Shown: in pieces, positions 25,391 to 33,998 of the stretch
Layout: each line of letters opens with the position of its first letter
How positions within the stretch are numbered: position 1 is the first letter of the stretch
NCBI GenBank assembly: GCA_016839905.1
Contig: JAEOTJ010000080.1
Span: forward strand, 1-41,905
Reading direction: 5' to 3'
From: Promethearchaeota archaeon
Lineage (GTDB): Archaea; Asgardarchaeota; Lokiarchaeia; Sigynarchaeales; SOKP01
DNA length: 41,905 nucleotides
Made by a program: the position numbers and the translations under genes
The notes under the pieces: model-generated
Seen by the model: only the letters and a program-made list of their open reading frames with translations
Databases searched by the model: none
What the model was told of the DNA's origin: nothing

Positions 25391-27178
25391 ATGAACTTAA
25401 GAAATTCGGAAGAAAAAAGACTTATAGTGAAAAAATTAATTAATTCCGGGATAAACATTACCCCTCCTATGTTAGATCTCTTTTTAAAATTAGATAATCC
25501 TTTGGAAAAAGTAAGTATTATAATAAAAGAGATCAGTTTCATTCCAACATTTAATAGCCATATAACAATAAAAACTTTGCAGCAAATACAAAATGAAGAA
25601 ATAAAAAAAGTCTTATTAAGAAATTGGATAAAGCCAGTAAATCTTTCTACTACAGATGATAATAGTGAAAGATATGAAGAAAAGGAAAAAAAAAAGAAAA
25701 AGAAAATTAAGGAAGCTAAGATTATTTCACCACCAGATATTATTAAAGAGCCTCTTAAAAAAGAAGCCTCAATTATACCAAAAAAAAACTTTTCTTATAA
25801 TTCTCCAAAAACTACTATAACTCCTTTTAATAATGATAAGGCTAAGAAAGTTAAAATTAAAACATCGGGATCTACAAAATCGGCATTTAAATTTAAATTG
25901 ATTGCCAAGGAATACGATCCGGAATGGGAAGTATTAAAAGATCCTACTGGAAAGCTCTATACTAACGGAGAATATGACGATTTTTACGATTTAACTATAG
26001 ATAAATTTAATCAACTTTACAAATTGATGAAAAATAAATCTGAAACTCTTTCAGCAAGTAAAATCAACAACATTATTAGAAATTCTCAAAATATTGAAGT
26101 TGCAACAATAGGTATAGTAAATGAAATCCGCCAAACAAAAAGAGGGAATTATCTCATTCTCCTTGAAGATATGACTGGTACTATCAATGTTTTGTTGCGA
26201 AAAAATTCTGAAGATCTTGAAAGTGTTAGACTTGCAGAAAGAACTATCAACGATCAAATGATTTTTGTAGAAGGAGCATATAGTCCAGGTGATAAAGGTA
26301 AGAAAGGAATAATATTTGCCAATTATATTTCAAAAATTGAATTTCCCAAAGATTTTCAACCAAGTAAATCATTAGATCCATTATCAATTGCTCTTATTTC
26401 TGATACTCACATTGGAAGTAAAGAATTTGAAGAAAAATTATGGAATAGATTTATAAATTTTTTAAATGGAAAAATTGGTAATAAGAATATTAAAGAAATT
26501 TCTGGGAAAATAAAATATATTATTATTAATGGCGATTTAATTGATGGAATTGGAATATATCCTAACCAACAAGAAGATCTTATCATAAATGATCTTTATA
26601 AACAATATAATAAAGCCGCAGAATTACTTGCACAGATACCTGAACATATAAAAATCTTTTATAGTTCAGGTAATCATGAACCCGTAAGAAATGCCATACC
26701 TCGCCCAGCTGTACCGAAAAAATACATTGAAGATTTAATGAATATCGATGTAAAGTGTTTAGGAAATCCTGCAACAATTAAAACACATAATGTAAATACA
26801 CTTATTTATCATGGTGATAGCATTCTTGATATGAATATGTTGATTGCTGGCTTAGATCATGATAGACCCGTAGATACAATGAAAGAATTACTAAAATGCA
26901 GGCATTTAGCACCAGTTTATGGTAAAAAGACTCAGATTGCCCCTACAAATAAAGATTGGTTAGTAATAGAACAAATCCCTAGTATTTTCCATACAGGTCA
27001 TGTCCATATCAATGATATGGATAAATATAACAATGTTTGTCTAATTAACTCGGGTTGCTTCCAATCTCAGACGGACTATATGAAAAGTTTTGGAATAATA
27101 CCTACGCCAGGTATAGTTCCTATTGTTGAATTAGATACTCTTAAAGGTATTCCGCTAGATTTAAAAAGATTTAATTAA
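25391..27178 (+). CDS. polB: DNA polymerase D small subunit DP1 (3'-5' exonuclease)
   Basis: DP1 is the proofreading exonuclease of polymerase D, with an Mre11-like phosphoesterase fold. The N-terminal 80 residues are helical. A long Lys-rich linker (about 95-165) follows, then an OB domain (about 235-310, VATIGIVNEIRQTKRGNYLI). The phosphoesterase domain carries SDTHIGS (D338, H340), NGDLIDG (D382), SGNHE (N428, H429) and HTGHVH (H534, H537, H539). All metal ligands are present, so proofreading should be active. Length (595 aa) is within the family range. It is followed 36 bp later by a SWIM-like gene on the same strand. Confidence 0.96.
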   Translation: MNLRNSEEKRLIVKKLINSGINITPPMLDLFLKLDNPLEKVSIIIKEISFIPTFNSHITIKTLQQIQNEEIKKVLLRNWIKPVNLSTTDDNSERYEEKEKKKKKKIKEAKIISPPDIIKEPLKKEASIIPKKNFSYNSPKTTITPFNNDKAKKVKIKTSGSTKSAFKFKLIAKEYDPEWEVLKDPTGKLYTNGEYDDFYDLTIDKFNQLYKLMKNKSETLSASKINNIIRNSQNIEVATIGIVNEIRQTKRGNYLILLEDMTGTINVLLRKNSEDLESVRLAERTINDQMIFVEGAYSPGDKGKKGIIFANYISKIEFPKDFQPSKSLDPLSIALISDTHIGSKEFEEKLWNRFINFLNGKIGNKNIKEISGKIKYIIINGDLIDGIGIYPNQQEDLIINDLYKQYNKAAELLAQIPEHIKIFYSSGNHEPVRNAIPRPAVPKKYIEDLMNIDVKCLGNPATIKTHNVNTLIYHGDSILDMNMLIAGLDHDRPVDTMKELLKCRHLAPVYGKKTQIAPTNKDWLVIEQIPSIFHTGHVHINDMDKYNNVCLINSGCFQSQTDYMKSFGIIPTPGIVPIVELDTLKGIPLDLKRFN

Positions 27179-27213
27179 TCATTACAAACAAATTAAGAAA
27201 TAAAAGTGTTTAA

Positions 27214-27891
27214 ATGAACTTTCCAATTCCTAAAAATGCTTCTGATATGGTGTTATATATATGGAAAATTATTGATCTTCAAACCATCTTAATAAATGAT
27301 TTATTATATTCTATTTCATTCGAATTATTTCTTTTGTCTCCAGATAAAGCAGTCCAATTTGTAAATAAAGCTATTCAAACCAAGTTATTAATTAAAAATC
27401 AAAATAATAATATTTCATTATCTAATAATTTAGCTAAAAGATTACAAACTTGGCAAGTAAAAAGAAAAGAAGTATTTTTAAGCAATTTAAAATTAGAACA
27501 AGAAAAAACAACAGATGATAAATCAAGAGTTAAACTAGAGTCAAATTTCAATACAATATTTAAAGTATTTTCAGATAAAAGTACTATAAATCGAGCAACA
27601 GCAGTTTCAAAAGCTGCATTTGATATAATCAAATTTGATTCTAAAATTGGCATTATAAAAGCTAAAATTAAAGGAACGCAAGAGGAATCTTATTCGGTTG
27701 AAATTGATCTTAATAATAAAAACTTACAGCATAACTGCCACGATTTTCAAGTGAGAAGAGCAAAAAATAAAGAATTCTGTAAACATTTAGCTAAATTATT
27801 TCTTATATTAAAAGAACGAAATAAAACGTCAGCTACTAAATTTCTAAATGTTATTGCAGAAAATATTAATGATTGGGAGTTTTCAGGTTAA
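27214..27891 (+). CDS. DUF2240-like protein with C-terminal SWIM-like zinc motif
   Basis: A 225-aa protein. The N-terminal 60-70 residues (FELFLLSPDKAVQFVNKAIQ) resemble the helical domain of archaeal DUF2240 proteins, a tentative match. The C-terminal 70 residues have H173-x-C175 and C189-x-H191 (QHNCHDFQV ... KEFCKHLAKL). This is the SWIM pattern CxC...CxH with the first Cys replaced by His; SWIM modules bind DNA or proteins. It lies 36 bp downstream of polB on the same strand and converges on the Orc1/Cdc6 gene, 3 bp between stops. The setting suggests a role in replication or repair. Confidence 0.62.
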   Translation: MNFPIPKNASDMVLYIWKIIDLQTILINDLLYSISFELFLLSPDKAVQFVNKAIQTKLLIKNQNNNISLSNNLAKRLQTWQVKRKEVFLSNLKLEQEKTTDDKSRVKLESNFNTIFKVFSDKSTINRATAVSKAAFDIIKFDSKIGIIKAKIKGTQEESYSVEIDLNNKNLQHNCHDFQVRRAKNKEFCKHLAKLFLILKERNKTSATKFLNVIAENINDWEFSG

Positions 27892-27894
27892 TAT

Positions 27895-29205
27895 TTAAAC
27901 TAATTTTTTAAAAACATTATTTTTATAGATTAATTTATCTGATTGTAATATGACAGGTTTATAATTTAAAATATCACGGATTTTTTCTATTTCTGATAAT
28001 ACTTTCTCTAATAAATTCAGATCAATATCTAATTTAATAATTTTTGTCCTACCATAATGTCCCATTGATCTGGTATTTGCTTTAATTATGCCAGATAAAG
28101 CCAATTCATTAATATAATCACTAATTCTTCTTGTTGTAAGTTGCTTTACTCCCGGAATTTTATTAGTGAGTTCCATATACACGTCATTAATATGACCAGA
28201 AATGATAATAAATTTAGGATTAACTTTCTTAATCAAGTAGATTGCTGTTAATATAATTTGAGCTTGAAGTGGCATTCCTTTAATATAATCTATGATATGA
28301 TCTTTTTCTAACTCGTTTTGTGCTCTAATCACAAACTCTTCTGAAATTATCTTACATTGAGCTCTCTCTGCTAAGTTTCCTGCTTTTTTTAATAATTGTA
28401 ATGCTTTCCTTGCGTCACCATGTTCCTCTGCCGCTAATGCCGCACATAATGGAATGACATCTGACTTAAGCACACCTTCTTGAAAAGCAATTTTTGCTCT
28501 TTTACTTAGAATATCTCGTAGCTGACTTGCGTTATATATTGAAAAAACTACATGTTCTTTCCCTAAACTCGATATTACTCTTGGATCAAGACTTTCTTTA
28601 AATTTTAACTTGTTTGAAATTCCTATTAAGCTTGTTTTACAAAAGTCTAAATTCTCATTTAATCTAGTTAAATCATATAAGATTTCATTTCCACCTTGCT
28701 TTTCAGCAATCATATCAATCTCATCTAATACTAGAAAACAAATTGAATGATCCACTTTTTTATCCATTAGACCAAGTAATTTTTTAAATATAATATCTTT
28801 TGGAAGGCCAGTTGGGGGGATTTTTTCCCTTTCTGAAATTGTATTATAGATATGGGCTAAAATCCTATAAGGAGTAGAAACTACACTACAATTGATATAT
28901 ATCCACCATGGTTTCTCTGTATTACATTGTTGAGCTAATCTCTGGCTTACATAACGAATTGTTGCTGTTTTTCCTGTACCTGTTTGACCATAACATAAAA
29001 TATTTGGTGGTGTGTCACCTCTTAAGGCGCATGCTGTTAATTCAGCCATCTTCTGAATCTCATTATCCCGATGAGGTAATTCTTCTGGGATATATGATGG
29101 AGAAAGAGCATCTCTATTCTTAAAAATGTTCGGTCCTCTTAAATAATTTTTATAAAATTCATCTATATTAAAGCTAAAATTATCATTATTGTTGTTAGTC
29201 AACAC
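27895..29205 (-). CDS. Orc1/Cdc6-family replication initiator
   Basis: This AAA+ protein binds origin recognition boxes and loads MCM. The 436-aa product has Walker A GQTGTGKT (73-80), Walker B FLVLDEID with D161 and E162, a sensor-1 region (LIGISNKLKF) and an arginine-containing block DPRVISSLG. After the lid domain (DARKALQLLKKAGNLAE) a C-terminal winged helix (about 325-430) recognises DNA (LTTRRISDYINELALSGII). All motifs are intact. Archaeal orc1 genes commonly flank an origin, and the spacer upstream of this gene holds ORB-like elements. Together with both PolD genes it makes a replication cluster. Confidence 0.95.
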   Translation of the reverse strand: MLTNNNNDNFSFNIDEFYKNYLRGPNIFKNRDALSPSYIPEELPHRDNEIQKMAELTACALRGDTPPNILCYGQTGTGKTATIRYVSQRLAQQCNTEKPWWIYINCSVVSTPYRILAHIYNTISEREKIPPTGLPKDIIFKKLLGLMDKKVDHSICFLVLDEIDMIAEKQGGNEILYDLTRLNENLDFCKTSLIGISNKLKFKESLDPRVISSLGKEHVVFSIYNASQLRDILSKRAKIAFQEGVLKSDVIPLCAALAAEEHGDARKALQLLKKAGNLAERAQCKIISEEFVIRAQNELEKDHIIDYIKGMPLQAQIILTAIYLIKKVNPKFIIISGHINDVYMELTNKIPGVKQLTTRRISDYINELALSGIIKANTRSMGHYGRTKIIKLDIDLNLLEKVLSEIEKIRDILNYKPVILQSDKLIYKNNVFKKLV

Positions 29206-29600
29206 TTATGGCACCTTAAGAGCAATTTAAAACCTTTCCACTCGAAACTCTACATCTATTAATAAAATATAATAACCACACATTAATGTCCAAAATAAGT
29301 TCTGTATATAGTTTGCAATCGAAACTTATTTTTAAACTTAATTATTAACAGTTCAATTATTTGGAAAATGTTAAGTCTTTAATATAAAGTATTGATTTAA
29401 TATGTTTTATTAATATATAATATAATTTATGTCGGTTCTTTAAAAGATAATTATTTACCAAAAAACATTATTAATTTATTATTAAAAAAAACAATTGAAA
29501 TTGGCTGAGATAAGCTTTTAATAGAAAAAACTTTATTTTATTCAAATAATTATAATGACATACTATTTTTTATTAAAAATGAATTTAAAAGGGTACTAAA
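29206..29600. other. Intergenic region; candidate replication origin
   Basis: This 395-bp, very AT-rich spacer separates the starts of the divergently oriented orc1 and carS genes. It holds TTTCCACTCGAAACT at 29235-29249, one base from the archaeal mini-ORB core TTCCACTGGAAAC, and a partial second copy GCAATCGAAACTT at 29315-29327. A 10-bp inverted repeat AAAATAAGTT/AACTTATTTT lies at 29292-29301 and 29323-29332. Position beside orc1, ORB-like boxes and AT-rich stretches together fit an origin; promoters of both genes must also lie here. No protein-coding frame is seen. Confidence 0.45.
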
Positions 29601-30374
29601 TTGGTAAATAGAAGAGAACTCACCGAAAATGAACAAAGATCTAAAAAAATTGCGATTAGACTTGCATTGATTTTTGTTTGTTTGATTTTATTTCATTTTA
29701 TTTTAATTTCAATTTTATTCTCTTGGTCAGATTGGATTGCTCTTCTTTTATTCAGCCTTTTATTCATCATACCTGCTTACATCTCAAATGCTTCAATGGT
29801 TATAACGGGAGGTGGTAAGCCAATTGATGGAGGAAAAAACTTTTTTGATGGTAGAAGGATTTTTGGCGATCATAAAACGTGGAGAGGCCTCTTATTAGGA
29901 CCATTATTAATTGGTATTCCTTTATCAATCGCGATTTTTACTCTGTTTCTGTTTTTATGGTCTTTTCTTATAACTATTCCTATCATGGGAATCCAACAAG
30001 GAGTTTATCATATTTATAATGATATTTCTATTTTTGAATATTACTTTATTGGAGGTCCTGTCCCTATTGGATTTTTATCCTTAATTATTAGAATTGTACT
30101 CTGTGCATATGGTGCAGCAATAGGCGACCTTATTGGTAGTTTTTTGAAAAGACGTGTTAATATCAAAAGTGGTGAACCCTTTTGGTTAGCGGATCAATTG
30201 GATTTTGCAATTTTTGCAATTATTTTTACTTCTATACCTGCATTTTTATTACCAGAGTTATTTCTGGTGCCTGATGTAAATATTATAATATTTCTATTAA
30301 TTTTAACTCCCTCTGTTAGTGTAATCGCTAATACCATAGCATATTTCCTAGGATTAAAAGAAGTTCCATGGTAA
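29601..30374 (+). CDS. carS: CDP-archaeol synthase CarS
   Basis: CarS transfers CMP from CTP to unsaturated archaetidic acid, giving CDP-archaeol, the precursor of ether phospholipids. The 257-aa integral membrane protein has about five to six hydrophobic segments. Family blocks are GGGKPIDGGKNFFDGRR, IFGDHKTWRGLLLGP, GAAIGDLIGSFLKRR with EPFWLADQLDF, and the C-terminal GLKEVPW. The start is TTG; no nearby ATG is in frame. It shows the membrane is of the isoprenoid-ether type. The gene converges with the KH-domain gene, with no gap between the stops. Confidence 0.95.
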   Translation: MVNRRELTENEQRSKKIAIRLALIFVCLILFHFILISILFSWSDWIALLLFSLLFIIPAYISNASMVITGGGKPIDGGKNFFDGRRIFGDHKTWRGLLLGPLLIGIPLSIAIFTLFLFLWSFLITIPIMGIQQGVYHIYNDISIFEYYFIGGPVPIGFLSLIIRIVLCAYGAAIGDLIGSFLKRRVNIKSGEPFWLADQLDFAIFAIIFTSIPAFLLPELFLVPDVNIIIFLLILTPSVSVIANTIAYFLGLKEVPW

Positions 30375-30893
30375 TCAAAAGTCAATCATAACACATTTAA
30401 CATTAATTGGGACAATATATCTTTTAAAAGTCGCATATTTTTCAAATATTATATGATTATTAAAAATTATATTTATAGCTTTTATATAATCCCCATGACG
30501 ACCGATTGCAATTCCTCTTTCTTTAAATGTTAGTAAACCAATTCTAATTTTCCTTATATCTGTTTTATCACTAGTTTCCAATATTATATCATGAATGTAT
30601 GTATCTGGAAAAAAGTTAAGCAAGAAGGAAATTAACCGCTTTTCAAACCTTATAATTACAACCTTTTTATTATTAAGATCTTTTCTAATACTTCTTAAAA
30701 ACGTGTGTGATTGGAAATAATCCTTACTTTTCACAAAAAAAAAAATAAAATTATTAATTACAATGATATTCTTAGGAATAACTTTAGTCTTTTGGAAAAA
30801 ATATTGATGGAGAATTAGTTCTCTATTGGAAAACTTTTTCTTTAAAACTACTTTCTGAGAAAAAAATAACTCTTCTTCAGATGAATTGTACAT
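30375..30893 (-). CDS. KH-domain protein (NusA-like), 172 aa
   Basis: The C-terminal half is built like an RNA-binding KH domain with a GxxG loop, GRHG at residues 131-134 in ERGIAIGRHGDYIKAIN. The middle part (KKVVIIRFEKRLISFLLNFF, PDTYIHDIILETSD, IRKIRIGLLTF) has alternating strand and helix as in the first KH unit of NusA-type proteins. The N-terminal 60 residues are unassigned. It could bind RNA during transcription or ribosome assembly. The KH call rests on a single loop motif and pattern, so it is moderate. Its stop abuts the end of carS in the opposite orientation. Confidence 0.55.
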   Translation of the reverse strand: MYNSSEEELFFSQKVVLKKKFSNRELILHQYFFQKTKVIPKNIIVINNFIFFFVKSKDYFQSHTFLRSIRKDLNNKKVVIIRFEKRLISFLLNFFPDTYIHDIILETSDKTDIRKIRIGLLTFKERGIAIGRHGDYIKAINIIFNNHIIFEKYATFKRYIVPINVKCVMIDF

Positions 30894-30996
30894 ATACTAC
30901 TCTTTTTAATATAATGATTTTAAAGTACAAGAAAATTATATTAAAAGAATGAATATTTTATAACTAAACATACTAATTCTTTAAGAAATTCTAAAA

Positions 30997-31434
30997 ATGA
31001 ATAACTCTGGTTATAAATTCGAAGACCATACAGCAGATGTACAAGTAAAAAGTTGGGGAAATACCTTAGAAAATGCTTTTTCACAAACAGCTCTTAGCTT
31101 AATTGCAACTATAACACCAAATTTAGATAAAATTTCTCAAGAGACAGAAAAAAAAATTAAAATTATCGCTGAAGATAAAGAAGCACTTTTATTTGACTTT
31201 CTTTCTGAACTACTCTTTATATTTGATGTAGAAGAATTAGTGTTTAGTAAAGTGGATGTACTTTATATAAAAAAAGTTAATGAACAATTCCAACTGGAAG
31301 CGAATTTAAAAGGAGAAATATTTAATAAAAAAAAACATGAAATTGGAACGGAAGTAAAAGCCATTACATATTCCTTTATGGAAATATTGGAAAAAGAAGG
31401 TAAAGTAGAAATTAATATCGTTTTTGATATTTAA
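30997..31434 (+). CDS. Archease, activator of the RNA ligase RtcB
   Basis: Archease speeds guanylylation and turnover of RtcB in tRNA splicing. The 145-aa product begins YKFEDHTADVQVKSWGNTLE with the family's metal-binding Asp (D14 in DHTAD). It continues with AEDKEALLFDFLSELLFIFD, then HEIGTEVKAITYS and ends in the acidic VFDI, the other ligand region. The length is typical. It converges on rtcB with 9 bp between the stop codons, so the two partners are neighbours though on opposite strands. Both are needed to ligate BHB-cleaved exons, which ties them to the introns in this window. Confidence 0.94.
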   Translation: MNNSGYKFEDHTADVQVKSWGNTLENAFSQTALSLIATITPNLDKISQETEKKIKIIAEDKEALLFDFLSELLFIFDVEELVFSKVDVLYIKKVNEQFQLEANLKGEIFNKKKHEIGTEVKAITYSFMEILEKEGKVEINIVFDI

Positions 31435-31443
31435 TATAATAAT

Positions 31444-32916
31444 TTATCCTTTCACTACTCCAATTGGAACCAATCTAACTATTTTCTCTACAATATCTAG
31501 GTCATGGCTAACTTGAACCACTTGGTTTATGTCTTTATAGGCTCCTGGGGCTTCTTCTGCAATAACTTTCATAGAAGCAGCCATAATTAAAATACCTCGA
31601 TTTCCCAAATCTTCTTTAATTTTCTTCCCCCAATATTTTTTCGTGGCTCTTGACCTTGACATCACCCTCCCTGAACCATGTGCTGTGGAACCAAATGAAA
31701 GCTCCATCGCTTTTGGTTTTCCTACACATAAATAAGATGACGAGCCCATTGTCCCTGGAATTAACACAGGCTGTCCAATCGATTTATAAGCTTGAGGTAT
31801 GTCTGAATGCTCTGGCGGAAAGGCTCTAGTAGCACCCTTTCTATGGACATTTAATTTCATCTTTTTCCCATCTACATTATGTTCTTCTATCTTTAATATA
31901 TTATGACATACACCATAGATTAAATTCAGATCTAAATCATCAGTATCTTTTTTAAATATCTCTTGAAATGATTCTCGTATCCAATGTGTAATTAATTGAC
32001 GATTACAAAATCCAAAATTCGCTGCGCAAGCCATCTGACGTAAATAATTTTGGGCTTCGGGTGTATCCGCTGGGACACATGCCAATTCTCTATCTGGCAC
32101 CTTAACATCATATTTTTTCATCGCTTTCTCTATATTACGTAAAGAATCTGTACATACTTGGTGACCCATTGCTCTACTACCTGTATGAATCATAACCGCT
32201 ATTTGATTCTTTCCGATAATTCCAAGCTTTTTTGCTATCTTAACATTGTAAATTTCTTCTACTCTTTGAATTTCAAGAAAATGATTCCCACTACCTAAGG
32301 AACCGAGTTGATTTATTGCTCTTTGCTTTGCCTTTTGAGAAATTAATTTCGCATCTGCATCTTTTAAGAGACCATTATCTTCACATTGCTCTAGGTCTGC
32401 TTTAATTGCATATCCTTTATCTAGTGCCCAATTCAAACCCTCATTTAACACTTTATCTAAATCAGAAAATCCTATATCTAATTTACCCTTCGATCCTAAT
32501 CCACTAGGAATATTCCTAAAAATTGAATTCAATAAAGCTGGAAGATAATTCTTTACATCATTCTCATATAAATTCGTACGAAGTAGGCGTACTCCACAAT
32601 TTATATCATATCCCACTCCTCCTGGTGATATCATGCCTATATCTGCTTTTGTCCCTGCAACTCCTCCAATACAAAAACCATACCCTTGATGTGCGTCTGA
32701 GAGTGCAATAGCATGCTTCTCTATCCCTGGAAGACATGCCACATTTGAAATCTGATCCAATGTACGATCTAATTTGATCTTTTCTAAAATATAATCATTC
32801 GCATAAATATGTACTGGAACTTTCATCTGAAATTTTTCAATTTTTCCAGATATCCTTGCCATTAAAGTTGTTGGAGGGATTTCATAAATATTTTTATCGA
32901 TCTTCTTTACATTCAT
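31444..32916 (-). CDS. rtcB: tRNA-splicing ligase RtcB
   Basis: RtcB joins 2',3'-cyclic phosphate and 5'-OH RNA ends using GTP and Mn2+, sealing exons after the archaeal endonuclease cuts. The 490-aa product has SDAHQGYGF, GGVGYDINCGVR with the metal ligands D104 and C107, the SLGSGNHFLE block, HTGSRAMGH, and the HRKGATRAF region containing the guanylylated His. No intein is present, although this gene is a common intein host. Length and all motifs are normal. The endonuclease EndA is not in the window. Confidence 0.97.
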   Translation of the reverse strand: MNVKKIDKNIYEIPPTTLMARISGKIEKFQMKVPVHIYANDYILEKIKLDRTLDQISNVACLPGIEKHAIALSDAHQGYGFCIGGVAGTKADIGMISPGGVGYDINCGVRLLRTNLYENDVKNYLPALLNSIFRNIPSGLGSKGKLDIGFSDLDKVLNEGLNWALDKGYAIKADLEQCEDNGLLKDADAKLISQKAKQRAINQLGSLGSGNHFLEIQRVEEIYNVKIAKKLGIIGKNQIAVMIHTGSRAMGHQVCTDSLRNIEKAMKKYDVKVPDRELACVPADTPEAQNYLRQMACAANFGFCNRQLITHWIRESFQEIFKKDTDDLDLNLIYGVCHNILKIEEHNVDGKKMKLNVHRKGATRAFPPEHSDIPQAYKSIGQPVLIPGTMGSSSYLCVGKPKAMELSFGSTAHGSGRVMSRSRATKKYWGKKIKEDLGNRGILIMAASMKVIAEEAPGAYKDINQVVQVSHDLDIVEKIVRLVPIGVVKG

Positions 32917-33107
32917 CTTAATTTATTAAATAATTTAATTTTCAAAAATATTATCATTAATATTTGTAATTATAAATTTTATCTTTTTAAAGGTCATAGT
33001 GAAGTTTAAAATAAGTTGTTTCACATCGGTTAGTAAAATATAAAAATCAAAAAATAAAACCAGATAGCAAAATGAAGAGAATAGAATAATTAAAAAAGAT
33101 AATTACT

Positions 33108-33794
33108 TTAGAAATTGATAATATCATTAAGATCCTTATAAATGTCTGCTAATTGAGATATAATATAGGGATCATATTGTTGTAAATAATAAGTTATATA
33201 ACCTGGCAAACCTTGAGGATTATTAATCCAACTCAAAAAATCTTCTATTTCTCCTTTTAATATAGGATCTACATAAGGTTGCTGATACTGTTGTCCTACC
33301 ATAAGATTTACAGTGCCACCTCTTGACATCCCAGAATTCATGCTTGAAAAAGACTTCTTTCCCCCTGTTCTTTTCGAAAAATCTGGTGTAGGCTCTCTTA
33401 ATTCAATTCTACCACCCCTTCCCATCAAAGCGGCAGCTCTAGCTACTGCAGGATAGGCAGTATGAAACCAGTCCTTCGCCCTTGAGCGAATATGAACAAC
33501 CATACTTTTATCACCATTAGGAGTTGTCGCACCTACTAAATGACCCTTTTTATTTCGATTTGTTCCGATGAAACGCTCTGGATCCATTTGAAGGACAGAA
33601 TACCTAATTCCATTCATATCTACAGATTGTGCTGATCGACTCGCCCAGCTTCCTAAAAATCTCTTTATATCTCTTTTGATATCCCAATTATTCGTTGAAT
33701 AAAGTATTTTTCCTGAATTACTAATAATTGCAATTTGATCCGCATCTGAATAGCGTTTCAGGAGATATTTAACGACAGATTTATAATTTACCAA
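33108..33794 (-). CDS. Roadblock/longin-like small-fold protein, 228 aa
   Basis: The first 120 residues have the strand-turn-strand and helix pattern of a roadblock/profilin-like fold: VVKYLLKRYSDADQIAIISN, SGKILYSTNNW, then GIRYSVLQMD and KGHLVGATT with KSMVVHIRSRA. A helix with AYPAVARAAALMGRGG follows. The rest is a low-complexity Gly/Ser/Gln linker and a C-terminal helical tail (EIEDFLSWINNPQGLPGY). No catalytic motif is seen. Many such small-fold proteins occur in Asgard archaea as likely partners of Ras-like GTPases. It lies downstream of the longin gene on the same strand, 204 bp apart. The fold assignment is by pattern only. Confidence 0.5.
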   Translation of the reverse strand: MVNYKSVVKYLLKRYSDADQIAIISNSGKILYSTNNWDIKRDIKRFLGSWASRSAQSVDMNGIRYSVLQMDPERFIGTNRNKKGHLVGATTPNGDKSMVVHIRSRAKDWFHTAYPAVARAAALMGRGGRIELREPTPDFSKRTGGKKSFSSMNSGMSRGGTVNLMVGQQYQQPYVDPILKGEIEDFLSWINNPQGLPGYITYYLQQYDPYIISQLADIYKDLNDIINF

Positions 33795-33998
33795 ATTATT
33801 AACCTTTTTTATAAAGGTATTTCTAAAAAACTTAAAATTAATAATGTACAGATTCTTTTTTCTCTATTTAAATATTTGTATAATATAATTGAGTTTTTTT
33901 AATAAGCTAGATTCAAATGAATCCTATTCATTTAAGTACAGAATATATCTATAGAATATATAAGAATAAGAATTTATATAAAAAAATCTTTAACTCTG

